Shown here in pieces: positions 16,132 through 25,131 of a stretch of 64,000 bases of DNA. Under the pieces are notes generated by a model. It saw nothing but the letters and a program-made list of their open reading frames with translations. It did not search any database and was not told the origin of the DNA. The first letter of the stretch is position 1. Each line of letters opens with the position of its first letter. This stretch comes from Flavobacterium hydrocarbonoxydans (GTDB lineage Bacteria; Bacteroidota; Bacteroidia; Flavobacteriales; Flavobacteriaceae). The position numbers and the translations under genes are program-made. The DNA lies in contig NZ_WSTB01000010.1 of the NCBI RefSeq assembly GCF_009789235.1, positions 149,576 through 213,575 on the forward strand, given 5' to 3'.

Positions 16132-16830
16132 ATGAGAAAACAGACCTTTGCAGTAGCACTATTTTTAATTCTAATTTCTTGTGCAAAAAAGAAATCAGAA
16201 GGCATAGCTGCATCTAATGAACAAAAAGCTATAACTAAAAGTCTAAACCTAAAACAAGCCAATAAAGTCAAGAAGCCTGCAATATTAGAAATTGAACCTT
16301 ATGATTTTGATACGATACTAAAAAATGATTTTCATTTATCTTATAGGGTCTATAAAGACACCATTGAAAATGAAATGTTGCAAAGTTTAACTTTAGTAAA
16401 AGGGAATAAGGATATAAAACAAATTAGTGAAACAAGTTTTCCGATGCTGCATAAAAACCTAGGCTATATTGGTGGTGATTTTGGAAAAACGTTTCTATTT
16501 GTTCAATCATTCGGTTCTGGAAATCCACACGAAATACAGCTTATTGAAAAGGAAAACGGAAATGTAATAACTGAAGGTACATTAGTTGACAGTAATGAAA
16601 AAGAAAAAGTATTATTATATATTAAAAACGAACATGAAAAAGAGGAAAAATTAATTTTACTTGACATTAAAAATAATAAGGAAAAAATAATAACCGATTT
16701 TAATGATTTAAAATGTACTCATACTGGTGGATTAAGAGATTGTATCGTAATTGACACTGTGACGAAGATTGAAATTATTATAAAAACCGATTCAGAACAA
16801 GATAACGTAACAAAAAAATACTACCGCTAA
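16132..16830 (+). CDS. Putative lipoprotein, unknown function
   Basis: A 232-residue protein with a signal peptide and lipobox, MRKQTFAVALFLILISCAKK, Cys at residue 17. The frame is open for 25 more codons upstream, but that stretch is the inverted-repeat spacer, so I start at the ATG at 16132. The mature part has beta-rich repeats of the type NVITEGTLVDSNEKEKVLLYI. A late Cys pair is in LKCTHTGGLRDCIVID. No domain recognised. Confidence 0.6.
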   Translation: MRKQTFAVALFLILISCAKKKSEGIAASNEQKAITKSLNLKQANKVKKPAILEIEPYDFDTILKNDFHLSYRVYKDTIENEMLQSLTLVKGNKDIKQISETSFPMLHKNLGYIGGDFGKTFLFVQSFGSGNPHEIQLIEKENGNVITEGTLVDSNEKEKVLLYIKNEHEKEEKLILLDIKNNKEKIITDFNDLKCTHTGGLRDCIVIDTVTKIEIIIKTDSEQDNVTKKYYR

Positions 16831-16933
16831 ACAGATTTGAGCATTGACTTATTGCAAAAATTGTTTTTTGTATTTGGAGTTTGGCAAATCCAAAATATGG
16901 ACTTATTTTCACCGTAACAATAGCAAAACCCTG

Positions 16934-17620
16934 ATGAAAAAAACACTACTTATAATGATTTTGATGCTTTCGAATTTAATCTTTTCGCAGGAAGAGAAAA
17001 AGGAATACAATTGGGCAGTTAAAATCAATACCCTTCAATTAACAGATTTTGTATCTTTTCCTACTGTACAATTATCTGTGGAGCGAAAGATAAATTCCTG
17101 GTCGAGCCTAAACGCCGAATTTGGTTATCAGCTTTATGACACAGAAACAGCAGTAGATACGGTTTCTTTAAAACCAAAAGGCTTTAAGGCAAATATTGAA
17201 GGACGAATATATTTCCAGGAATTATTGAATAGAGATAGAGTTGGTAAAAACAGATTTTATTTAGGTCTTCAATTATTTTATAGACAAAACCAAAAATCAA
17301 GTTCACTAAGCTATAGCCGCATAGACGATGAAGAGGGCGAATATAAAGATTATGTCGATAATTTTGGCGTAAAAAAATCGGCACGAGGAATCAATTTAAT
17401 TTTCGGAAGCCAATTTTCAGTCACAGAAAGATTTATTATGGAGCCATTTGTTGCGTTGGGTTATATGGATAGAAACGTTGAAAATCCCGGATCGGAATAT
17501 GATGAAGACATACACGAGCCCACAAATCATCATATGATTATCTCTGGATATGATTTAGAACACGATCATGAAAACACTGTCAACTTTGGTTTGGGCTTCA
17601 GGATGGGTTATCGATTCTAG
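16934..17620 (+). CDS. Outer-membrane beta-barrel protein (DUF3575-like)
   Basis: A 228-residue protein with a signal peptide (MKKTLLIMILMLSNLIFSQ), followed by alternating amphipathic strands such as WAVKINTLQLTDFVSFPTVQ and SLNAEFGYQLYD, ending in FGLGFRMGYRF with a terminal Phe, as outer-membrane barrels do. An 8-strand barrel fits the length. The ATG at 16934 gives the signal peptide; the 103 bases before it are spacer with a TTTGG-N5-CCAAA hairpin. A His/Asp-rich loop (EDIHEPTNHHMIISGYDLEH) near residues ~194-213 might bind metal, which is inference. Confidence 0.7.
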   Translation: MKKTLLIMILMLSNLIFSQEEKKEYNWAVKINTLQLTDFVSFPTVQLSVERKINSWSSLNAEFGYQLYDTETAVDTVSLKPKGFKANIEGRIYFQELLNRDRVGKNRFYLGLQLFYRQNQKSSSLSYSRIDDEEGEYKDYVDNFGVKKSARGINLIFGSQFSVTERFIMEPFVALGYMDRNVENPGSEYDEDIHEPTNHHMIISGYDLEHDHENTVNFGLGFRMGYRF

Positions 17621-17761
17621 AAGCAGTTTATAAAAGCCTTTTATTTGGATGGTTTAGCTTGTTTGTTTCTTATCTCTCGGGAGGTAAATTCGAATAATTG
17701 GTTAAATTCAGGAAGAAAAAGCGTCTGTAGTCGAAGAAAAAAGGTAAAATAAAAAACTTAA

Positions 17762-18283
17762 ATGAAAGAAATTAGACTTTACAAAAGCCCTATTAAATCA
17801 CTAAGATTATTACTCATGTCTTCTCTATTTGTAATTCCAAGTATTTGGTTTATAATAAACGAAAAAGAAACCAAATTTATTTTTTGGTTCTGCTTATGCT
17901 TCTTTGGAATTGGTTTTTTGATTAGTGTCTTTAATATTCTAGACAGAAGAGTTCAAATAATTATTACTGAAGTTGGAATCTGGGACAGAAGTATAAATCA
18001 AGAATTAATAAAATGGGAATTCATACAAAACGCATATGATATTGAAATTCATAAGCAAGTCTTTATTTCAATAAAAACTGATGAAAGATTTGTAATGAAA
18101 AAGAAATTATATAAATGGGCTAACAATTTAAATCAAAAAATTGGAGCGCAAAAAATAAACCTAAATCTCACCTATATAAAAGTTGATTTAGAAAAAATGA
18201 TAACTTTTATAAATATTATGAAAACAGAAAAAATCGAAGAAAGAGAAAAGCTAATCGGATTATATAGAAATAGAATTATATAA
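17762..18283 (+). CDS. Two-span membrane protein, STM3941-like
   Basis: A 173-residue protein opening KEIRLYKSPIKSLRLLLMSS, with two helices (~17-33 and ~40-57). A soluble, possibly PH-like domain follows: DRRVQIIITEVGIWDRSIN, then IKWEFIQNAY. This start, helix pair and DRR...W pattern match what I recall of STM3941-family small proteins, whose function is unknown. It is single and not clearly linked to neighbours. Confidence 0.5.
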   Translation: MKEIRLYKSPIKSLRLLLMSSLFVIPSIWFIINEKETKFIFWFCLCFFGIGFLISVFNILDRRVQIIITEVGIWDRSINQELIKWEFIQNAYDIEIHKQVFISIKTDERFVMKKKLYKWANNLNQKIGAQKINLNLTYIKVDLEKMITFINIMKTEKIEEREKLIGLYRNRII

Positions 18284-18478
18284 AGTTATTATTTCTATAG
18301 CAACTACAACTTATTAGAAATAAACTCAATAGCAAGTTAGTTTAGTATATGATGTTTGGAAAATTCAACTAATGGTCTTAATTTAGTATTAAACTCATTG
18401 AATTTCAATGAACTATAAAGCGCAAGTTTGGGTGACAGCTAATAAAATTTGAAACAATCTAAGTAAATAGTAAACATT

Positions 18479-18937
18479 ATGAAAAAGTTACAATATAAAG
18501 TAAGCATCAATGCCCCTGTGACCAAGATATATGATTTTATGCTTGGTATTAGCAATAAGTCAACTTATGAACAATGGACTTCTTTGTTTAATCCTACCTC
18601 TACCTATGAAGGAAGTTGGGAAAAGGGAAATAAAATTCTGTTTATTGGAGTAGATGAGAAAGGAGAAAAAGGAGGGATGGTTTCCAGGATCGCTATAAAC
18701 GTTCCCAATCAATTTGTTTCAATTCAGCATTATGGACTTTTAAAAGCAGATAAGGAAATTACAGAAGGACCCGAAGTCGAAAAATGGGCAAACGGATTTG
18801 AAAACTATACCTTTGAAGCAACCAATGGTACTACAACCGTTACGGTGGACTTAGATACTACGGAAGAATTTTTAGATTACATGAACGAAAACTATCCAAA
18901 AGCACTCGACAAGCTGAAAGAAATTTGTGAAAAATAG
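18479..18937 (+). CDS. SRPBCC / AHSA1-like domain protein
   Basis: A 152-residue soluble protein. KVSINAPVTKIYDFMLG at the N terminus, the central SWEKGNKILFIG, and the closing helix FLDYMNENYPKALDKLKEIC are the layout of the START/Bet v 1-like fold (AHSA1 or polyketide cyclase type). These bind hydrophobic ligands or, in AHSA1, Hsp90; the ligand here cannot be told. About 195 bases of unremarkable AT-rich sequence precede it. Confidence 0.8.
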   Translation: MKKLQYKVSINAPVTKIYDFMLGISNKSTYEQWTSLFNPTSTYEGSWEKGNKILFIGVDEKGEKGGMVSRIAINVPNQFVSIQHYGLLKADKEITEGPEVEKWANGFENYTFEATNGTTTVTVDLDTTEEFLDYMNENYPKALDKLKEICEK

Positions 18938-19050
18938 GAATTTTAGGGATATTTTAAAAAGTAAAAAACTTTTCGTTTCCACAGTTTTACAAAAAAATAA
19001 AATTTGTGCTTATCTGCATAAATCACCCTAAATCTGCGTGAAATAAACCC

Positions 19051-19836
19051 CTAAAACAAAACTTCCTTAATAATAATATAAAAGCCCATCACCAGTACAA
19101 ACCAGCCGAAAAGAGGTTTTAGTTTGGTGCCGTCAATTTTTTTGGAGAACTGGCTGCCAAGTAACATTCCGATTAATGCCATGGCTGAAATACTTAACAG
19201 AAAAGTATAATTTATTGGGGTTCCGATGTATAAATCGCCCGCAAAACCTATAGAGGAGTTTATCGCTATGATTAATAACGAAGTGCCTACAGCTTGTTTC
19301 ATAGGTAATTTGGCAAAAAACAGCAGGGCAGGAATGATTAAGAATCCGCCGCCTGCGCCAAGAAATCCGGTTACGATTCCGACCACAAAACCAATCAGGC
19401 TTAGTTGGAGATAATTAGTTTCGGTAGTGGTTATTTTGGGCTCATTTTTTCGAATCATCGAAATCGCAGCCGTAATCATCAGTACCGAAAAAACAATCAT
19501 AATCAGGAAATCTTTGGAAACCGAATACGATGCAACTGAAAAAAGGGTAGTGGCTATTTCAGGGAAAATAACTTCGCGGATAATCAAGATTGAAACTACA
19601 GACGGAATGGCGAAATACAATGCCGATTTAAGTTTTAGATTCCCCATTTTATAATGGCTGTAACTCCCGAACATAGCCGTCAAACCTACAATAAATAAGG
19701 AATACGAAGTAGCTTGTTCCGGATTGACTTTGAACAAATAGACCAAAATTGGAATGGTCAATATAGAACCGCCGCCGCCAATTAAGCCAAGTGAAATTCC
19801 GATGATGATAGAAGCAAAGTAGCCTAAATATTCCAT
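19051..19836 (-). CDS. TauE/SafE-family sulfite/sulfonate exporter
   Basis: A 261-residue polytopic inner-membrane protein. The two family repeats are visible: IGISLGLIGGGGSILTIPIL at ~11-30 and FVVGIVTGFLGAGGGFLIIP around ~148-167, each with its glycine run. Roughly eight helices fit. TauE/SafE proteins export sulfite or other sulfur anions, or import them in some members. Upstream lie a Crp-like dyad (19884-19897) and the -7 element CATCTTTG (minus strand, 19854-19861), at the same relative spacing as for the MBL/rhodanese gene at 336-1754. A Crp/Fnr gene on the same strand comes just before it. Confidence 0.92.
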   Translation of the reverse strand: MEYLGYFASIIIGISLGLIGGGGSILTIPILVYLFKVNPEQATSYSLFIVGLTAMFGSYSHYKMGNLKLKSALYFAIPSVVSILIIREVIFPEIATTLFSVASYSVSKDFLIMIVFSVLMITAAISMIRKNEPKITTTETNYLQLSLIGFVVGIVTGFLGAGGGFLIIPALLFFAKLPMKQAVGTSLLIIAINSSIGFAGDLYIGTPINYTFLLSISAMALIGMLLGSQFSKKIDGTKLKPLFGWFVLVMGFYIIIKEVLF

Positions 19837-19853
19837 TGAATGTGTTTTTTATG

Positions 19854-19897
19854 CAAAGATGCTTCGGAAATTAAAATTCTGCAGTAACATTTATCAC
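19854..19897 (-). promoter_or_regulatory. TauE/SafE promoter with Crp/Fnr-like dyad
   Basis: GTAACATTTATCAC at 19884-19897 is, as its reverse complement, 12/14 identical to the site at 1811-1824. Its centre is 29.5 bp from the upstream edge of the -7 element, exactly as there. Confidence 0.5.
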
Positions 19898-19920
19898 ATA
19901 AGCGTTAAATATTTTTTTCG

Positions 19921-19965
19921 CCACGACCCGAGCGATAGCGAACAGGCAAAGCAATTCACGAATTT
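19921..19965. repeat. 45-bp dispersed repeat, copy 2
   Basis: Identical to 5156-5200. It lies between the Crp/Fnr and TauE/SafE genes, just upstream of the TauE promoter. Confidence 0.8.
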
Positions 19966-20020
19966 ATTTTTTTGTTAATCTAAATTGAGAAAGAAATTCG
20001 TGAATTCGTGGCTATTTTAA

Positions 20021-20647
20021 TCATCTCAAAAGCTCTATCTGATTGCGGTTTAATTTAACCAATCCGCGTTGTTCCATTTTTTTGAGTAATCTCGAAACGA
20101 CTTCTCTTGAGGTATTAAGCTCTGAAGCGATTTCCTGATGAGAGAGTTTTACTTCGTTGCAGCCACAAGCATCCTGATGACGTTTGAGGTAAAATTCTAA
20201 ACGTTCGTCCATAGAGCGAAACGCAATGCTGTCAACGACTTCCAGAACTTCTTCAAAACGGTTTCTATAGGTTTCGATGACAAATTCGTACCAGCTTCGG
20301 TGCTCCATCATCCATTTATCCATTAAGTGCAGCGGAATCATGATGGCCGAAACATCTTCATCAACTTTTGCCATAATCTGACTTTTTTGGCTTTTGGTAG
20401 CACAAATCATCGAAATGGCACAGGCTTGGCCAGGCTGCAAATAATACATTAAAAATTCTCCGCCATCTTCATCTTCACGATAGATTTTGATTTTTCCTTT
20501 GGTAATCAAAATAGTGTTTTTGATGTATTGTCCCGTTCGCATTAAAATGGTTCCTGATTCAAAATCTTGTTCGGTTGCGTTTTCGGCGATAGAGGAAAGG
20601 AGTTCGTTGGAGAAATTCGGAAATAAATTTTTTAAGGAATTTTGCAT
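20021..20647 (-). CDS. Crp/Fnr-family transcriptional regulator
   Basis: A 208-residue regulator, started at the ATG at 20647 (MQNSLKNLFPNF); an in-frame GTG eight codons earlier is less likely. Residues ~15-125 form the cyclic-nucleotide-binding-like beta roll (FESGTILMRTGQYIKNTILI, then FLMYYLQPGQACAISM). A C-terminal winged HTH follows (LSHQEIASELNTSREVVSRL). No N-terminal Cys cluster of the FNR type is present; a CGC motif sits just before the HTH. It lies upstream of TauE/SafE, on the same strand. Matched dyads upstream of TauE/SafE and the MBL/rhodanese gene suggest it controls a sulfur-handling set. Confidence 0.92.
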   Translation of the reverse strand: MQNSLKNLFPNFSNELLSSIAENATEQDFESGTILMRTGQYIKNTILITKGKIKIYREDEDGGEFLMYYLQPGQACAISMICATKSQKSQIMAKVDEDVSAIMIPLHLMDKWMMEHRSWYEFVIETYRNRFEEVLEVVDSIAFRSMDERLEFYLKRHQDACGCNEVKLSHQEIASELNTSREVVSRLLKKMEQRGLVKLNRNQIELLR

Positions 20648-21031
20648 CTTTTTGCTTTTTTGTACCCACACAATTAAAATTCTATTTTAAGGAAATTAAG
20701 TGTATTTTGATTTAAAATTTAAAATAAAAACAATCAATTTTGAGTTTAAGCTATTATCAAAAACAACTTAAAAAGAAAGTTTTATTGCAAAGATAGCAGA
20801 TTGATATGGTTTAAATTGAGAGAAAATGACATTTAAGATGAATTTAATGCAAATGATAAAATCTTAATTTCTATCGATTTTATAGGGTATAATTTTAAAA
20901 ATAGTGAGTAAATTTGTAATTCACTGATTATAATACTATCTCTAAAACGTTTTCTGAGAATAATAATCGAAAACTGATTTGGTGCGTTTTTAATAACTAG
21001 AAACGTCGTAATTTTACAAAAACACAATATT
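20648..21031. promoter_or_regulatory. Divergent promoter region, crp/fnr and rhodanese
   Basis: AT-rich and without a gene. A minus-strand -7 element TATCTTTG (20788-20795) could serve the regulator, and a plus-strand TAAATTTG (20909-20916) the rhodanese. No copy of the GTGA-N6-TTAC dyad is seen here. Confidence 0.4.
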
Positions 21032-21343
21032 ATGAATTTATCACAGGAAGATTGGGTTGCTCAGCTGGCAGCTGACGAAAATGCAGTTATACTTGACGTA
21101 AGAACTGGAGACGAATTTAATGACGGTTATATCGAGAATGCCGTAAATATTGATATTCATAAAGGACAGGGTTTTATTTATGAAATCGAAGAATTAGATA
21201 AAAACAAAAATTATTATGTGTATTGCCGTTCAGGAGCAAGAAGCGCTAAAGCATGCCAGATCATGAATGAGTTAGGGATAGAAAATGCCTATAACTTACT
21301 TGGCGGAATCTTAGACTGGGAAGGCGATACCGTAAATCCATAA
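21032..21343 (+). CDS. Single-domain rhodanese sulfurtransferase
   Basis: A 103-residue protein covering one rhodanese domain. NAVILDVRTGDEFNDGYIENAVNI is the N-terminal half of the domain, and the active-site loop is YCRSGARSAKA with Cys near residue 69. It transfers sulfane sulfur through a Cys persulfide. It has no signal peptide, so it is cytoplasmic. It is divergent from the Crp/Fnr gene and ends at a clear terminator, so it is monocistronic. Confidence 0.93.
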   Translation: MNLSQEDWVAQLAADENAVILDVRTGDEFNDGYIENAVNIDIHKGQGFIYEIEELDKNKNYYVYCRSGARSAKACQIMNELGIENAYNLLGGILDWEGDTVNP

Positions 21344-21352
21344 ATAACAAAG

Positions 21353-21378
21353 AAGAGGCCGCAAAAGCCTCTTTTTTC
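21353..21378 (+). terminator. Rho-independent terminator after rhodanese
   Basis: AAGAGGC (21353-21359) pairs with GCCTCTT (21367-21373), followed by T residues. Confidence 0.85.
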
Positions 21379-21419
21379 TTTTGAAAGCTATTAAATAACC
21401 AAATTATAACAACCAAATT

Positions 21420-23000
21420 ATGAGTTTAATACCCGAAGAATACCAGATTAAAGAACTAATTAACCAGGATACTTATCTTGTAAACGGAGAATTAAAACAA
21501 TGGACCGGGCAAACCACACCGGTGTTTTCTACTATTTCTTCGACAGAAAAATACGCGCCAACTTTATTAGGATCTATTCCGTTTATGGCAGAAAAAGAAG
21601 CTGCTGAGGTGGTGGAAGCTGCCAATGCGGCCTATAATAAAGGACAAGGTTTATGGCCAACGATGAAAGTCGTGGACCGTATAAAATGTATGGAGAACTT
21701 TGTTCGCCAAATGAAAGAGACCCGCGAAGAAGTAGTAAAACTTTTGATGTGGGAAATTGGTAAAAACCTGGGCGACTCACAAAAAGAATTTGACAGAACC
21801 GTAGAATATATTCAGGATACGATAGACAGTTATAAAGAACTAAACGGTCGTAGTTCTCACTTTGCAAAAGTACAGGGAGTAAACGCGATGATTCGCCGTG
21901 GGCCTCTTGGCGTTGTTTTATGTCTTGGACCTTATAATTATCCGTTGAACGAGACATTCTCATTGCTTATTCCGGCTTTGATTATGGGGAATGCGGTGAT
22001 TTTTAAACCGGCCAAACATGGTGTTTTATGTATTTCGCCTTTGTTGGAAGCTTTCAGAAGCAGTTTCCCTAAAGGAGTTATCAATATCGTTTACGGTAGA
22101 GGTAGAGAAGTTGCGTCGCCAATTATGAAGTCTGGAAAAATTGATGTATTGGCCTTAATCGGAAACAGTAAATCGGCGATTGCGTTGCAGGATCAGCATC
22201 CAAACAAAAACAGACTGCGTTTGATTTTAGGGTTGGAAGCTAAAAATCCAGCGATTATTTTACCGGATGCCGATTTGGATCTGGCGATTCAGGAATGTAT
22301 CACGGGTTCATTGTCTTTCAACGGTCAGCGTTGTACGGCATTGAAAGTTTTGTATGTGCATGAATCGATTGTTGAAGAATTCAATAAACGTTTTTCTGAA
22401 AAAGTGGATGCTTTGGTTTTTGGAAATCCTTGGGAAAAAGGAGCTTCACTGACACCGCTTCCAGAATCAGATAAACCGGAATATATTCAGGGATTAATTG
22501 ATGATGCGACAAGTAAAGGAGCAAAAATCCTGAACGAAAAAGGAGGAAAACATTCTGAAAATTATATTTTTCCAGCTGTTTTATATCCTGTAAATAAAGA
22601 GATGCGCGTGTATCATGAAGAGCAATTTGGACCTGTAGTGCCTATTATTTCTTTTAAAGATATCAACGAACCACTTGACGATATGGCCGAATCAAACTAC
22701 GGACAGCAGGTAAGTTTATTTGGTAAAGACATTAAAACTTTGGCACCGCTTATTGATGCTTTGGTAAACTTAGTTTGTCGTGTAAACCTGAACAGTTCTT
22801 GCCAGAGAGGACCGGATGCGTTCCCGTTTACAGGGCGTAAAGATTCGGCAGTAGGAACTTTGAGTATTCCTGATGCGTTGCGTTCGTTCTCTATCAGAAC
22901 GTTTGTAGCTTCAAAAGATATTGCTTACAATAATGAAATTTTGCAGGAATTGCTAAACAGCAAAGAATCAAACTTCATTAATACCGATTATATTTTGTAG
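21420..23000 (+). CDS. gapN: NADP-dependent non-phosphorylating glyceraldehyde-3-phosphate dehydrogenase
   Basis: A 526-residue aldehyde dehydrogenase. The catalytic Cys is in FNGQRCTALK near residue 304, the general-base Glu in LGLEAKNPAI near 273, and the cofactor loop in PLGVVLCLGPYNYPLNE. The CRVNLNSSCQRGPDAFPFTG segment near the C terminus is characteristic of GapN, which converts glyceraldehyde-3-phosphate directly to 3-phosphoglycerate and yields NADPH. A closely related aldehyde dehydrogenase cannot be excluded by motif alone. The gene lies between two terminators and is monocistronic. Confidence 0.88.
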   Translation: MSLIPEEYQIKELINQDTYLVNGELKQWTGQTTPVFSTISSTEKYAPTLLGSIPFMAEKEAAEVVEAANAAYNKGQGLWPTMKVVDRIKCMENFVRQMKETREEVVKLLMWEIGKNLGDSQKEFDRTVEYIQDTIDSYKELNGRSSHFAKVQGVNAMIRRGPLGVVLCLGPYNYPLNETFSLLIPALIMGNAVIFKPAKHGVLCISPLLEAFRSSFPKGVINIVYGRGREVASPIMKSGKIDVLALIGNSKSAIALQDQHPNKNRLRLILGLEAKNPAIILPDADLDLAIQECITGSLSFNGQRCTALKVLYVHESIVEEFNKRFSEKVDALVFGNPWEKGASLTPLPESDKPEYIQGLIDDATSKGAKILNEKGGKHSENYIFPAVLYPVNKEMRVYHEEQFGPVVPIISFKDINEPLDDMAESNYGQQVSLFGKDIKTLAPLIDALVNLVCRVNLNSSCQRGPDAFPFTGRKDSAVGTLSIPDALRSFSIRTFVASKDIAYNNEILQELLNSKESNFINTDYIL

Positions 23001-23021
23001 ATAGTTATATATTAATTTCCT

Positions 23022-23058
23022 AAACCGTCTTTTTCTTTAAGAATCAGGCGGTTTTTTT
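23022..23058 (+). terminator. Rho-independent terminator after gapN
   Basis: AAACCGTCT (23022-23030) pairs with AGGCGGTTT (23046-23054) through nine pairs including one G-U, then a T run. Confidence 0.8.
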
Positions 23059-23158
23059 GTTTTTAGAGATATATATTTGAATAAAATGTAACAAAAAAAG
23101 AAATTCCGCCACTAATGAGTAATCAAAATTTCTAATCAACAAACCTAAAACGTAACTT

Positions 23159-25030
23159 ATGACTAAAAAAGGACTTCAACTGTTGTTATTTGCCTTTTTA
23201 TTTTTGGCACAAAATAACTTTGCACAAGAGCTTTATATGCCCCGAAATATTAAAGAAGCTTACGCAAAAGGAACCCGTTCTATGGATGGAAAGCCAGGTA
23301 AAAACTATTGGCAGAATCACGGTAAATATACTATGGAAATTGCCGTAGAGCCTAAAACCAGAATGGTAACCGGAACCGAAACCATTATCTATGAAAATAA
23401 TAGTAATGATACTTTAAAAAATTTGCAAATTCGTTTTGTAAATAATCTTCACAAACCGGCTTCACCAAGAGGAGGAAGTGTTAGTGAGGACTTTTTGAGC
23501 GACGGACTGACGATTACTTCTTTAAAAATTAATGGAGATATATATAAAGAAGATGCCAGAAAATGGGGTACAGTAGGAAAGGTAAAAATGAATAAACCGA
23601 TGCTGCCTCATTCTAAAATAACAATCAATATAGACTGGAATTATCCGTTATCTGTTGAGAGCGGGCGTGAAGGACAAATAGATCCTACTACTTTTTATGT
23701 GGCTTACAGTTATCCGAGAGTTTCGGTTTTCGATGATTATAACCAATGGGACCGATTGCCGCATACAGATCGTCAGGAGTTTTATAATGACTTTAATGAT
23801 TATGTATATGCCGTAAAAGCGCCCAAAAACTATGTGGTTTACGGTACTGGGGATTTATTAAATCCGGATGAGGTGCTGCAGCCGGAGTTTGCGGCCCGTT
23901 TAAAAAAGTCTTATACAACTAATGAAATTCTGCATATAGCTAACGAACAGGAAATGAAAAGCGGAAAGGTTACGAAACAAAATGACTGGAACATCTGGAA
24001 ATTTGAAGCTAAAAACATTACCGATGTCTGTTTTGGTCTAAGTGATCATTATTTATGGGATGCGAGCAGTGTGATAGTAGATAATAAAACCAAACGACGT
24101 GCAAGTGTACAGGCAGCTTATGATATTTCAGGAACCGACTTTTTAAATTCGGTAAAAAACAATCAGTATGCCTTAGATTGGTTTTCGAATAATTGGCCGG
24201 GAATCCCTTATCCGTATTCAAAAATGACTGCTTTTCAGGGATTTGCAGATATGGAATATCCTATGATGTGCAACGATTCGCAAACCGGAGATCCTATTTT
24301 CGCACAGTTAGTTCAGGATCATGAGGTAGCACATACCTATTTTCCTTTTTATATGGGAATTAATGAAACCCGTTATGCTTTTATGGATGAAGGCTGGGCT
24401 ACGACTTTTGAATATTTAATAGGTATTGCAGAACACGGAAAAGAGGCAGAAGACAAATTTTATAAAGAATTTAGGGTGAATGGCTATATAAACGATCCTT
24501 CAACCGAAGAAGATCAGCCTATTATCTCGATGTCATCTCAGCTTTCGGGTGCAGGTTATGGTAATAACTCTTACGGAAAAGCTTCGCTGTCTTATTTAGC
24601 TTTAAAAGATATGCTTGGCGATGATTTGTTCAAAAAAGCATTACATACTTATATGGATAACTGGAACGGAAAACATCCTATTCCGTGGGATTACTTCAAT
24701 TCGATGAACAGCGGTTCAGGAAAAAATCTGAACTGGTTTTTTAACAACTGGTTTTTTACTAATAACTATATTGATTTAGCGGTTAAAAATGCTAAAGATG
24801 GAACTATTGCAGTTGAAAACATTGGCGGTTTTGCCATTCCGTTTGATGTGAACATTGTATATACAGACGGCACTAAAGAAACCCTTCATCAGACACCGTC
24901 TATTTGGGAAACCAATCAAAAAACAGCTGCTATCTCATTAAAAAATAAAAAACAAATCAAAGAAGTAACGGTTGATGGCGGCATTTTTATGGATGCTACG
25001 CCGGCAAACAATACCTGGTTAAGTAAATAA
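23159..25030 (+). CDS. M1-family (gluzincin) metallopeptidase, exported
   Basis: A 623-residue protein with a signal peptide (MTKKGLQLLLFAFLFLAQNNFAQ). The N-terminal beta domain contains KYTMEIAVEPKTRMVTGTET. The catalytic part has the zinc motif HEVAH near 388-392 and the third ligand Glu in DEGWATTFE 19 residues later, the exact gluzincin spacing. The exopeptidase GxMEN motif is replaced by FADMEYPMM, as in several periplasmic M1 proteins of Bacteroidota. It probably trims peptides in the periplasm. A terminator follows. Confidence 0.92.
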   Translation: MTKKGLQLLLFAFLFLAQNNFAQELYMPRNIKEAYAKGTRSMDGKPGKNYWQNHGKYTMEIAVEPKTRMVTGTETIIYENNSNDTLKNLQIRFVNNLHKPASPRGGSVSEDFLSDGLTITSLKINGDIYKEDARKWGTVGKVKMNKPMLPHSKITINIDWNYPLSVESGREGQIDPTTFYVAYSYPRVSVFDDYNQWDRLPHTDRQEFYNDFNDYVYAVKAPKNYVVYGTGDLLNPDEVLQPEFAARLKKSYTTNEILHIANEQEMKSGKVTKQNDWNIWKFEAKNITDVCFGLSDHYLWDASSVIVDNKTKRRASVQAAYDISGTDFLNSVKNNQYALDWFSNNWPGIPYPYSKMTAFQGFADMEYPMMCNDSQTGDPIFAQLVQDHEVAHTYFPFYMGINETRYAFMDEGWATTFEYLIGIAEHGKEAEDKFYKEFRVNGYINDPSTEEDQPIISMSSQLSGAGYGNNSYGKASLSYLALKDMLGDDLFKKALHTYMDNWNGKHPIPWDYFNSMNSGSGKNLNWFFNNWFFTNNYIDLAVKNAKDGTIAVENIGGFAIPFDVNIVYTDGTKETLHQTPSIWETNQKTAAISLKNKKQIKEVTVDGGIFMDATPANNTWLSK

Positions 25031-25051
25031 ACTTAATTTGAAGAAAGTTTT

Positions 25052-25087
25052 AAGCATCTTTTTCTACAGGAAAAGATGCTTTTTTTT
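25052..25087 (+). terminator. Rho-independent terminator after the M1 peptidase
   Basis: AAGCATCTTTT (25052-25062) pairs perfectly with AAAAGATGCTT (25071-25081), followed by T residues. Confidence 0.88.
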
Positions 25088-25131
25088 AAATTAGATTTTT
25101 AAACCTATTATCCAATCACAACAAAATAAAC

